Positions 56,719-64,000 of a stretch of 64,000 nt of DNA are shown one piece after another. Source of the stretch: a virus; IMG/VR virus record IMGVR_UViG_3300043446_005775, positions 1 to 64,000 of that record. One strand, written 5' to 3'. The notes under the pieces were generated by a model. It was not told the origin of the DNA, did no database searches, and saw only the letters and a list, made by a program, of their open reading frames with translations. The position numbers and the translations under genes were made by a program. The stretch's first letter is position 1. Each line of letters opens with the position of its first letter.

Positions 56719-59061
56719 GTGAGTAGCCAATCGGCAAGTGTATCGCCTCTTCTGCAAAGAATACAGATCGGCAAATATGACATCAGTGATTTCGTGATGA
56801 GTTGCGAAGTCATGAAGTCCTTGAAGGAGCCTGCTGGGTTTTTCAGCATGACTCTCCGGCCCGAAATCATTGACAATGGTATTGTGGATTTCAACGACCT
56901 TCATGTCAACGACTTCGTGGAAATTCGTGTCGGAAGATTTGTCGTGCAGACATCCGGGGGCATGGATGCGCCAATTGTCATGCGCGGCATGGTTGATGCC
57001 ATCGAGATATCCGAAAGCTACAGTCAGGGACTTGATGGAACGCCACAAAGAACAGTGAGCGTAAGCGGACGCGATCTTTCCAAGCTTATCATTGACAAAT
57101 CACTTTGGATTCCACAAGAACAGTTTGCGGATTATTCCGTTGACAGATCCCAGCTTATTCTTGATTTGCAGGGCAAATTATTGGATTCCCCGAAAACTGA
57201 CGGGGCTTTCCAGGAATTGAAGCCGTGGATTGAAAGCATCATGAAGGATGTGTTCACGGATCCCCTTGTCGGATTTGATGTTGGGAATACCATAAATTTT
57301 GCCATTGATGTCAATCTGCCAAAGAATTCGCTTAATCAAGAGCGCGTAAAGGCACTGACCTCATTTACCTTAAGTAGTTCAAAGGGAACACTTTTCAACT
57401 ACATTGATTCCTACATCACCCGTCCATTCATGGAAATGTTCATTGAGGACTATGAAACGGAAACAAGGCTCAAGATTCGATGGGCCCCATTCAGGGACAG
57501 GAATGGAGATTTCCCATATCAGGCGCTTGAGCATATGGGAGCAGCAAATCCGGATGGCACCATGAACGACAACGCAGGAAGCGCACGATTCTGGTGGGAC
57601 ACCAAACGTGACCCCTCTGTGATCGAAATAGGCTCGAATGAGATCGTGCAAAAAAGCATCCGGCGGCACTCAGGGGATGTCTATACCTATTTTTTCACAA
57701 CATGGAGTGGATTCAAATCTGCTGATCCAGCGGCAGGAGATCGACCGTTATGGGACAGTGCCGAGAAACCAGTAGTCCAGGAGCCGGAAACTGCCATGCT
57801 CGGCCCGAAAAAATACCTGAACATGAATCCCCGTTTCAATCCTCAATATGATTTCGTCGGAATCAAGCGTTTCGGATTGAAGCCGCTGGTGGTTCCGATT
57901 CCATTCTGGACACAAGATGATCAGGAAGAAACAGGAAGTACCACTACGACAAGCCGCACTGTGGCGGTAGTTGACACAACGCGCACCATGACCACGGGAG
58001 GCTCCGATTCCACAGCAGTCAGCAAGTCTCTCAGATCCGCAGAAGAGGCAATAGCGTGGGCTCGGGCACAGCCATCATCGGACTACGTCAAGATAGAAGG
58101 TGGCCAAACAGTTACCTATTGTGAGATGTTCACAAGAAAAGCATACAATAGTTCGATCCTGTATCCCACCGCATGGGCAAATGCATCAAGAAACAGGACA
58201 TCGGGATCCCTTTCTGATGCAAAAATTGGCAGCTTGATATTTTTCAAGCAAGACAAATCCAACGGGAATGCCGGACATGTGGCGCTGATCACCAGAATTG
58301 AGGAAAAGGCATCGGGCGCCAAATTATATTACATGCTTGGCGCAGTCAACTCAGGACTCAAGGAAGAACCGGTAAACTCATCCTCGAACCCCTATTGGGT
58401 GAAGCTGTTCTATGGGATTGGATCAGCAGAAAAGTCCTATGGTGCGGGGGCAACCACGATTTCAGAAGTCACATCAACCATCACTCCTGTCACGGAGGAG
58501 GATGCGTCGGGAAAACCCACGACAACGCGGACAGTGATCGTGGACAAGGTTACGGCAGAAAAGCCATCAGATGAGATTTCTGCGCTCCTTGACGACTGCA
58601 ATCAATGGATGTATGACACCCTAAGGCAAATGGACAAGGTTTATACTGGTAAAATGAGATTGATTGGCAATCCGTTCATAAAGATAGGAATGGAACTCGT
58701 CATCGATGATGACAAGGAACGCTCCTATTCGTCATACAAATCCACCAGCAGCAGGGTATCAACAAATTCGGCAGTAGAATCTGCAGTAGGCAGCGAGATA
58801 CTTCAAACTGGAATTGACAGGAGAGAACGTTACTACATAGAATCCGTTCATCATTCCTGGAGTGTCTTTCCATCCCCGAATTTCATGACTGAAGTTGGAC
58901 TGACCCGAGGCATTTTTGTCAATGGATCAAGCAACGTTCTCCCTGCTGGTGATGAAGGTGGTTTTGCGGCGACGCATACCAAGTGGGGAACTGAAACATC
59001 AACACGCTTGACGGATGCAGAAATGGCGGCCATAAACGGAATAGAAGTTGTGGAAAGCTGA
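56719..59061 (+). CDS. Baseplate hub protein with embedded NlpC/P60- or CHAP-like peptidase (780 aa)
   Basis: GTG 56719 is chosen because TGGAGG at 56708-56713 is 5 nt upstream and the previous stop is close by. The N-terminal ~230 residues fit the gp27/XkdQ-type hub: IQIGKYDISDFVMSCEVMKS (20 shown), GFFSMTLRP, VNDFVEIRVG, IVMRGMVDAIEISES, TVSVSGRDLSKL. Residues ~435-570 look inserted: AEEAIAWARAQ, C468 in VTYCEMFTRKAY, AKIGSLIFFKQ, H520 in GHVALIT and YMLGAVNSG, the Cys-His arrangement of NlpC/P60 or CHAP cell-wall peptidases. The hub sequence resumes afterwards (MRLIGNPFIKIGMELVI then YYIESVHHSWSVFP). The spike gene follows 6 nt later. The protein would hold the spike and cut peptidoglycan during infection. 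Confidence 0.82.
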   Translation: MSSQSASVSPLLQRIQIGKYDISDFVMSCEVMKSLKEPAGFFSMTLRPEIIDNGIVDFNDLHVNDFVEIRVGRFVVQTSGGMDAPIVMRGMVDAIEISESYSQGLDGTPQRTVSVSGRDLSKLIIDKSLWIPQEQFADYSVDRSQLILDLQGKLLDSPKTDGAFQELKPWIESIMKDVFTDPLVGFDVGNTINFAIDVNLPKNSLNQERVKALTSFTLSSSKGTLFNYIDSYITRPFMEMFIEDYETETRLKIRWAPFRDRNGDFPYQALEHMGAANPDGTMNDNAGSARFWWDTKRDPSVIEIGSNEIVQKSIRRHSGDVYTYFFTTWSGFKSADPAAGDRPLWDSAEKPVVQEPETAMLGPKKYLNMNPRFNPQYDFVGIKRFGLKPLVVPIPFWTQDDQEETGSTTTTSRTVAVVDTTRTMTTGGSDSTAVSKSLRSAEEAIAWARAQPSSDYVKIEGGQTVTYCEMFTRKAYNSSILYPTAWANASRNRTSGSLSDAKIGSLIFFKQDKSNGNAGHVALITRIEEKASGAKLYYMLGAVNSGLKEEPVNSSSNPYWVKLFYGIGSAEKSYGAGATTISEVTSTITPVTEEDASGKPTTTRTVIVDKVTAEKPSDEISALLDDCNQWMYDTLRQMDKVYTGKMRLIGNPFIKIGMELVIDDDKERSYSSYKSTSSRVSTNSAVESAVGSEILQTGIDRRERYYIESVHHSWSVFPSPNFMTEVGLTRGIFVNGSSNVLPAGDEGGFAATHTKWGTETSTRLTDAEMAAINGIEVVES

Positions 59062-59067
59062 AAAAGC

Positions 59068-62000
59068 ATGAGCGTCAGAGGAATTTCGTTTGCTGATTCC
59101 GCGCTCGGTGGACAATCAGCACTTGCAAGCATAGGGGAAAGGTCTCCTTTTCAGGACAATACGCCCTCCCTTATTTTTGCAAAGGTAGTATCCGTCAATT
59201 ATGACGCACATACCATAAATTGCGTAGGGCTTTCCCAGCAACGAAGCAAGAGATTTGACAACGTCCCGGTATTGTCATCTGCATTCACGAATAAGCATGG
59301 CACAACAAATCTTCCAGTCATCTCCGCTCCTGCAGGCAGCACGGATCTCGAAAAGACTCGGCTCGAAGATGATAATTCTGCATTGGCAGCCATTGCCTTT
59401 TTTGAGAACACTGCGTCGAAACCAGTCTGCATTGGATTTGTGTATCCAAGCGGAGATGGAGAGGTGCTTTTTGCCGAAGAAGGACTCTCCATTGATCGCC
59501 ACAACAGTAACGTGTATGAGCGATTGGACAGGAAGGGAAACTGGGAATTCGTTTTCCCTGACTCGACATTCCTGAAAATAGCACGAACGGACGAACTTTC
59601 GGAAATAACCGATCTGACGGGCAAGAACGCATCTGGCAACGCCTCTGACAACGCCAGGAGAAAATGGCAGATAGATTATGATCATGATCGATCAATAATC
59701 CTTTCGCATGCATATGGCGCACGTATGACGCTTGGGCAGACAGGTCTCAGGATCACTACGTCAACGCTGAACAAGAATGCAAATCCCGACACTGGCGAAG
59801 CAATAAAATCCCAGAACCTTTCATGGTCATTCCAATCAGACGGAACCATCACTTCAAACTTCACTTCCCTCAGTTTTGTCACGAACATTGGCACAGTATT
59901 TTCCATTGATCAATATGGATCACTGTTTACCAACTCGCCCGTAAGCATTGACAACACGTTTGTTGTGTCAGGAACAACAAACCTTCCCTACGAAACGTAT
60001 GTGGATGGCAAACGCATCGACTTGCTGATTTCGGAAATTGCTCAGTGGTACACCAACAATCATCGGCATACGTACACCGATACATATGACAATGGAGGAG
60101 ATACCCGGTGGACAGACTCTACCGAGATCACTTCATCCCTGACGATTCTTCCCTCTACCCCGGCAACAACGGGCGCGGCAGGAGAAACAACCACAGGAGC
60201 GGACACTGGTGCCACGACAACAGCGGCTGCGGTGGCGGGAGCAACTGGCGCTGCCCTCGCCACCGGCATAGACCCGTCCAAGATATTCATCGGCGTATCA
60301 AGCTCCGTTGGCGAGTCGGAGTTTGCCGCGCGAGCCGACCACTCGCACGGTCTTGATACACCACAAACGCCAACGCCACTGTCGTTGCTCGTCGAGGGGC
60401 TCATCGGGCAAAGTGCACTTGCTGCCCGAAGCGATCACCGGCACCAACTCCTTGATGTTGCCGGACTGAAAATAAATAATTCTTTCACCCAACTCAACAC
60501 ATTCCAGGCGGGGCTTTCAGCCACATCACCAGGATTGACCGGTGCATCGCGATGGATGGGCGCAACCACATCAGGGGCGCCACAATCCGGCTCGTACAAG
60601 AAAGGAGACTTCGTCGTTGACCAGACTGGGTCATTCTGGATATGCACTGCCGATGGATCACAAGGAACGTGGCTGCAAATTGGCGGGACAAAGTACGGTA
60701 CATCTTCCCTGTCAACCGGCGCAGTGAACCTTCCCGGAACCAGCCTGTTCCTTTCTCGACAGGATCATGTGCACTCCGTGGGCGCTGCCACCGTGGGGAC
60801 CGTGGCAATCGTCAATGGATCGGTAACGCCGGAAAAGCTATCGTTCACTGCCGCAACGCAAGCGGACCTGAACGCACACACGTCAAGTCTGCATCTTTCC
60901 ATCGGAACAACCGATAGCACCGCCGCTGCCGGAAACCACACACACACCTTGCAATCGTTCGTTGTCATTGGCGGCGAGACCTCCATGTTGTCCGCATCGG
61001 CAGTCACCATTGGCGGAGCGCCATTGACACTCAGGAACTACGCGTCAACAGGGTCTTTGGTGATTTCCCAGTCGGGAATCCTCACCCTTGCCGGAACCGA
61101 GATCAATCTTGACGCTTCAAGCGTGAAGATCAATGGAGTCTCCATACAGAACCTTGCAGGAATTTCCCCGGGAGGCGGAACAACAGGGATCGTCTCTTCC
61201 CAGTCTGCTTCGGAATATACCTACACCCTCCGGGCAATCACGACAAATGACACGACATCCGTGACATTGACCACGAACTCTTCCTCTCCATCGTCAACAA
61301 ACATGATTCTCGTGACTGCCGGAGAAGTGTGGTCCTATCAAGTCATCCTTACCGCAAATTCCTCGGCAGGAACATCCGTGGGAAGATGGACGGCCAATGG
61401 CCTGATAAAGCGAGGGGCAACCATCGCATCCACGACACTCGTGAACGATCCCGGCATAGAAGGGTTTTTTGAACCGGCGCTGGAAAACTGCATCATTTCC
61501 ATTTCGGCCGAAAATACTACCTATGGAGCGCTGGCAATAGCGGTCACCGGCATGGCCAGCACATCGATTGCGTGGACTGCCTCCGTCAAGGTTTCCGGCA
61601 TCCAGACTCCGCTGGCATCAATACCGACGGAAACGTTCGGCTCGTCAGGATCAACCACCGGATATGGAAGATTCACTTTTGCATCAGGGAAATTCGTGAC
61701 TGATGGGGATTCGCAATATGGAGTGCAAGTCCTTCGTGGATCAACCAGTGATGATGTGCCATTGATTCTCACCTCAAATGGATTGCCCGTGTCGAATCAG
61801 AATATTCCCATTCTTTCCTCGAATTCCTCCTGGATTTTTGACATCAAGGTTGCGGCGAACTGCACAGGGTCGAAAGCGGCCCTGTGGGCATTCACCGGAT
61901 TGATTCGCAAGGCGCTGACGAACGCATCGACGTACATGGTCGGATTGATAGACAGCAAATCAACATCTGATCCGGATCTTGAGGATATTGAAATAACAAT

Positions 62001-62103
62001 AGAGGCAAACACCACCTATGGCGGCATAAATGTCCAGGTCAAGGGAATTGAATCAACCCTTCTGCATTGGGTTGCAACAGTGCAAACTACTGAAGTCATA
62101 TAA
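59068..62103 (+). CDS. Baseplate spike/fibre protein with OB-like N-terminus and repeated beta domains (1011 aa)
   Basis: ATG 59068 lies 6 nt after the hub stop with a weak GGAAAG upstream. Residues ~30-150 resemble the OB-fold of gpV/gp5-type spikes (IFAKVVSVNYDAHTINCVGL, KPVCIGFVYPSGDGEVLFA). A beta-rich shaft follows (ARMTLGQTGLRITTS). Three DHxH fibre motifs occur: RADHSH (~421), RSDHRH (~453) and RQDHVH (~563), each followed by a Gly-rich loop, as in many phage fibres. A KKGDFVVDQTGSFWICTADG module sits at ~510-535. The C-terminus has two copies of a ~135-residue beta domain (~714-848 and ~864-1011) that recurs in the next two genes. Role: cell-puncturing spike with receptor-contacting arms. 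Confidence 0.78.
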   Translation: MSVRGISFADSALGGQSALASIGERSPFQDNTPSLIFAKVVSVNYDAHTINCVGLSQQRSKRFDNVPVLSSAFTNKHGTTNLPVISAPAGSTDLEKTRLEDDNSALAAIAFFENTASKPVCIGFVYPSGDGEVLFAEEGLSIDRHNSNVYERLDRKGNWEFVFPDSTFLKIARTDELSEITDLTGKNASGNASDNARRKWQIDYDHDRSIILSHAYGARMTLGQTGLRITTSTLNKNANPDTGEAIKSQNLSWSFQSDGTITSNFTSLSFVTNIGTVFSIDQYGSLFTNSPVSIDNTFVVSGTTNLPYETYVDGKRIDLLISEIAQWYTNNHRHTYTDTYDNGGDTRWTDSTEITSSLTILPSTPATTGAAGETTTGADTGATTTAAAVAGATGAALATGIDPSKIFIGVSSSVGESEFAARADHSHGLDTPQTPTPLSLLVEGLIGQSALAARSDHRHQLLDVAGLKINNSFTQLNTFQAGLSATSPGLTGASRWMGATTSGAPQSGSYKKGDFVVDQTGSFWICTADGSQGTWLQIGGTKYGTSSLSTGAVNLPGTSLFLSRQDHVHSVGAATVGTVAIVNGSVTPEKLSFTAATQADLNAHTSSLHLSIGTTDSTAAAGNHTHTLQSFVVIGGETSMLSASAVTIGGAPLTLRNYASTGSLVISQSGILTLAGTEINLDASSVKINGVSIQNLAGISPGGGTTGIVSSQSASEYTYTLRAITTNDTTSVTLTTNSSSPSSTNMILVTAGEVWSYQVILTANSSAGTSVGRWTANGLIKRGATIASTTLVNDPGIEGFFEPALENCIISISAENTTYGALAIAVTGMASTSIAWTASVKVSGIQTPLASIPTETFGSSGSTTGYGRFTFASGKFVTDGDSQYGVQVLRGSTSDDVPLILTSNGLPVSNQNIPILSSNSSWIFDIKVAANCTGSKAALWAFTGLIRKALTNASTYMVGLIDSKSTSDPDLEDIEITIEANTTYGGINVQVKGIESTLLHWVATVQTTEVI

Positions 62104-62107
62104 AATA

Positions 62108-62117
62108 GGTATAGTTT
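62108..62117 (+). promoter_or_regulatory. Candidate late-promoter box GGTATAGTTT
   Basis: GGTATAGT lies in the 33-bp gap before the fibre gene at 62137 and shares GGTATAGT with the box at 40214. Confidence 0.4.
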
Positions 62118-62136
62118 AACGGCGAAGGAAATGCGA

Positions 62137-62787
62137 ATGGCATACATAACAACGGGAAAATCCCAATATGTGCTGACAATTCCGTTCGGGGTTTCACAGA
62201 ATGTCTTGCCGGGAAGCTCAATTCCTGCAAGATTTGCTGGAGCAACGACAGATGGCCCTCCCACGATCAATGGGAAATACAATGTCGGCGACTTTGTCAT
62301 TGACACATCCGGGAAAATTCACATCTGCCATACTGCCGGATCCGCAAGCAGCCCTGGGTTATGGCACACGATATCCGCCAGTGGCGCATTATCTGCAAAT
62401 GATTTCGGGAAATTGCAAGCGACAACCACCGATGGAACAACAATTGTGGACATGACAAAAGACGGACTTGCAAAATCAAGCGCAAACAGCATTGTCATCC
62501 CGGTAAACACCGCTGTCATGGCGAACATCAGCATCATGGCGAATGCATCTGGGGCCTATGCCGCCATGTGGAAATTCTCAGGCCTTTTTCGCAGGCAAAC
62601 ATCCCTTGGATCTGCCACATTGGTTGGCATATCGCAGAACGAGGTCGTTGCGGATCCATATTTCAATTCCTCGTACATCGACATTGATACTGAATCGACA
62701 TTCGGTTCGATTTCGCTCAAGGTAAAAGGCCCTGACACAAGAAACATCACGTGGTCATCAACCTTTCAATTGATTGGACTTTCATGA
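62137..62787 (+). CDS. Fibre-like protein with recurrent beta domain (216 aa)
   Basis: ATG 62137 is preferred over ATG 62131: GAAGGA at 62124-62129 is 7 nt upstream of it but only 1 nt before the other. Residues ~45-75 hold NGKYNVGDFVIDTSGKIHIC, the same module as KKGDFVVDQTGSFWIC in the spike protein. Residues ~90-215 are a copy of the C-terminal spike beta domain: AMWKFSGLFRRQTSLGSATLVG and FGSISLKVKG...NITWSSTFQ. It probably attaches to or replaces arms at the baseplate. Start of the next gene overlaps its stop (ATGA). Confidence 0.75.
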   Translation: MAYITTGKSQYVLTIPFGVSQNVLPGSSIPARFAGATTDGPPTINGKYNVGDFVIDTSGKIHICHTAGSASSPGLWHTISASGALSANDFGKLQATTTDGTTIVDMTKDGLAKSSANSIVIPVNTAVMANISIMANASGAYAAMWKFSGLFRRQTSLGSATLVGISQNEVVADPYFNSSYIDIDTESTFGSISLKVKGPDTRNITWSSTFQLIGLS

Positions 62788-63218
62788 TGGTAATCATATC
62801 CGGAACATCAACCGTCATTACCGCGGCTTTATATCATCAGGAAGTTGTTTTGAAGGGTTCCACTAATGGCACAGCAACTGTTACGCTAACAACAGATGGT
62901 TCAGGATCATATGCAAAGGCATTCATACCGGAGCTGGGGAAGAGCATGGTTTGCTCAATTGGGGTTTGCGCGTCATACAACGGAATCTTCTCCGCATCAT
63001 GGTATGGAAACGTGACTTTGCGGAAAGGATCCACTCATGGAAGCCTGCAAATATCTGGATTGCAGATGAGCGAAACAACTTCAGATGCCGAGCTTGTGAG
63101 TGCACAAGTATCCTTTGATGTTGATTCGTCAAATGGTGCGCTGATCATCCAATGCACCGGGGTAACGAACATGAATCCCCTTAAATGGGTGGCGAGAATA
63201 AGCACTGTGGAGGCATAA
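62784..63218 (+). CDS. Fibre-like protein, single recurrent beta domain (144 aa)
   Basis: ATG 62784 (or 62787, ATGATG) overlaps the previous stop, so translation is coupled; a longer ATG at 62751 would overlap more and lacks a site. Nearly the whole protein is one beta domain of the spike/fibre type: ATVTLTTDGSGSYAKAFIP, SASWYGNVTLRKGSTHGSLQ, ALIIQCTGVTNMNPLKWVAR. It is the fourth copy in this cluster (two in the spike, one each in the two following genes). No own signal for secretion; a virion component. Confidence 0.7.
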   Translation: MMVIISGTSTVITAALYHQEVVLKGSTNGTATVTLTTDGSGSYAKAFIPELGKSMVCSIGVCASYNGIFSASWYGNVTLRKGSTHGSLQISGLQMSETTSDAELVSAQVSFDVDSSNGALIIQCTGVTNMNPLKWVARISTVEA

Positions 63219-63222
63219 AAAA

Positions 63223-64000
63223 ATGGCAGCAGAAATTTTCACAGCGGTAAAGCAAACAACATTCAAGGATCAGATCACCGGCGTACTCGCCAAAGGCCTT
63301 GTCGTTGGCAAGGCGACTCATGCAACCGAAAACACGGACGCTTCGGCAATGACCATCGATGCGTACACTGTTTCGGCGGCACAGTCCGGATATGCACACG
63401 GACTCTACGTCACAGGCCCTCTTGCCTCGGCTGCCTCTGCCACCACGATGGCCAATGTAATCACCACGTACATCGCTGCTCCGACAAAATCCGGATCAGC
63501 ATCAATAACCAATGCGTATGCATTGAGACTTGCCGCTCCTTCGGCAGCGGATACAGAGAATTACTCATTATGGGCAGAGGGAAGCGCAAAGATCGATGGA
63601 ACATCGATCTTGCTGGGAACAAAGACAAATAGCGTAACCACGGCAACCGTCGGCGGAGCATACACAGGCAATATCCTCAAGATTGCCAGCACCGCCGGAG
63701 GAACCATCAACCTCACAACCGATGTAACCAGCGGAACCGTGAACATTTTTGACAGCGTGACCGGTACTGCAAATATTGTCAAGGCAGCGACAACCATCAA
63801 TATCGGATCTATAACTGCTGCATCAACAATGAATTTAGGGGGCGGAAACGCAGTCGCAGCAACCCTTGTCATCGGTGGCACAGTGACCTCCAATACCCTC
63901 AAACTAAGAAGTATTAATAGTGGATCAATCAACCTGACAACGGATGCCACCACTACTGATGTCAATATCTTTACTGCCGCAACGGGTATGTTTTCGATTG
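63223..64000 (+). CDS. Tail fibre-like protein, 3' partial
   Basis: ATG 63223 follows GTGGAGG (63207-63213). The frame runs off the window end (259 codons seen). The N-terminal ~25 residues (AAEIFTAVKQTTFKDQITG) look like an attachment part. The rest is Ala/Thr/Ser/Gly-rich and beta-repetitive: GSAKIDGTSILLG, GGTINLTTDVTSGTVNIF, GSINLTTDATTTDVNIF, with a ~60-residue periodic pattern typical of triple-beta-helix fibre shafts. It continues the fibre cluster; the receptor-binding end and any chaperone domain would lie beyond the window. Confidence 0.78.
   Translation, partial: MAAEIFTAVKQTTFKDQITGVLAKGLVVGKATHATENTDASAMTIDAYTVSAAQSGYAHGLYVTGPLASAASATTMANVITTYIAAPTKSGSASITNAYALRLAAPSAADTENYSLWAEGSAKIDGTSILLGTKTNSVTTATVGGAYTGNILKIASTAGGTINLTTDVTSGTVNIFDSVTGTANIVKAATTINIGSITAASTMNLGGGNAVAATLVIGGTVTSNTLKLRSINSGSINLTTDATTTDVNIFTAATGMFSI

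Noticed and set aside
1-64000. tRNA genes, integrase, insertion sequences, stop-codon reassignment
   Set aside because: No cloverleaf, recombinase motif or terminal repeats were noticed, and genes end normally at TAA, TAG and TGA.

Overview
The window looks like part of a large genome of an uncultivated tailed phage with a contractile tail (myovirus-type Caudoviricetes). Evidence is a full run of virion genes in typical order: head/neck proteins, prohead protease, scaffold-like protein, HK97-type major capsid protein, tail sheath, two tail tube proteins, a tail assembly chaperone with an apparent frameshift, tape measure, baseplate hub, spike and fibre proteins. Every gene I support is on the + strand. 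Genes are tightly packed, most have good ribosome binding sites (AAGGAG/GGAGG), and no gene-free stretch exceeds about 160 bases. The standard code fits. I saw no tRNA, integrase, CRISPR array, insertion sequence, terminase or portal. No feature identifies the host.

Layout. (1) 2-12242: the 3' part of a giant gene (at least 3965 codons here, open at the window edge) ending in a complete UvrD/Rep-type SF1A helicase, then a 94-aa protein. (2) 12263-25723: a second giant gene (4486 aa). Its middle carries a divergent DprA-like Rossmann (SLOG) domain, a NADAR domain (ADP-ribose N-glycosidase family) and a well conserved DUF2493/YspA-type SLOG domain. (3) 25727-30978: a 221-aa unknown, a 1312-aa protein with an HD-phosphohydrolase domain and a possible ADP-ribosyltransferase-like tail, and a small Cys-rich protein. 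(4) 30998-38053: an 1848-aa protein with duplicated segments and a pentapeptide-repeat array, a basic/acidic 216-aa protein, a DUF559-type endonuclease and a small zinc-ribbon candidate. (5) 38055-45469: neck proteins, a Rad52/Erf-like annealing-protein candidate, protease, scaffold and capsid. (6) 45575-62103: tail genes through baseplate. (7) 62137-64000: fibre-like proteins, the last cut by the window end.

How it fits together. Regions 5-7 are the virion assembly block. Regions 1-4 look like a set of very large multi-domain 'polyvalent' proteins of the kind that phages and conjugative elements are thought to deliver with their DNA. They combine a helicase with domains that sense or process nucleotides and ADP-ribose (DprA/SLOG, NADAR, SLOG, HD). 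My inference is that they protect or process incoming DNA and counter NAD/ADP-ribose- or nucleotide-signal-based immunity. The sequence shows the domains; the role is not proven. Candidate control signals are three intergenic hairpins (one a near-perfect terminator with U7) and a recurrent GGTATA(C/G)T-like box upstream of late genes.
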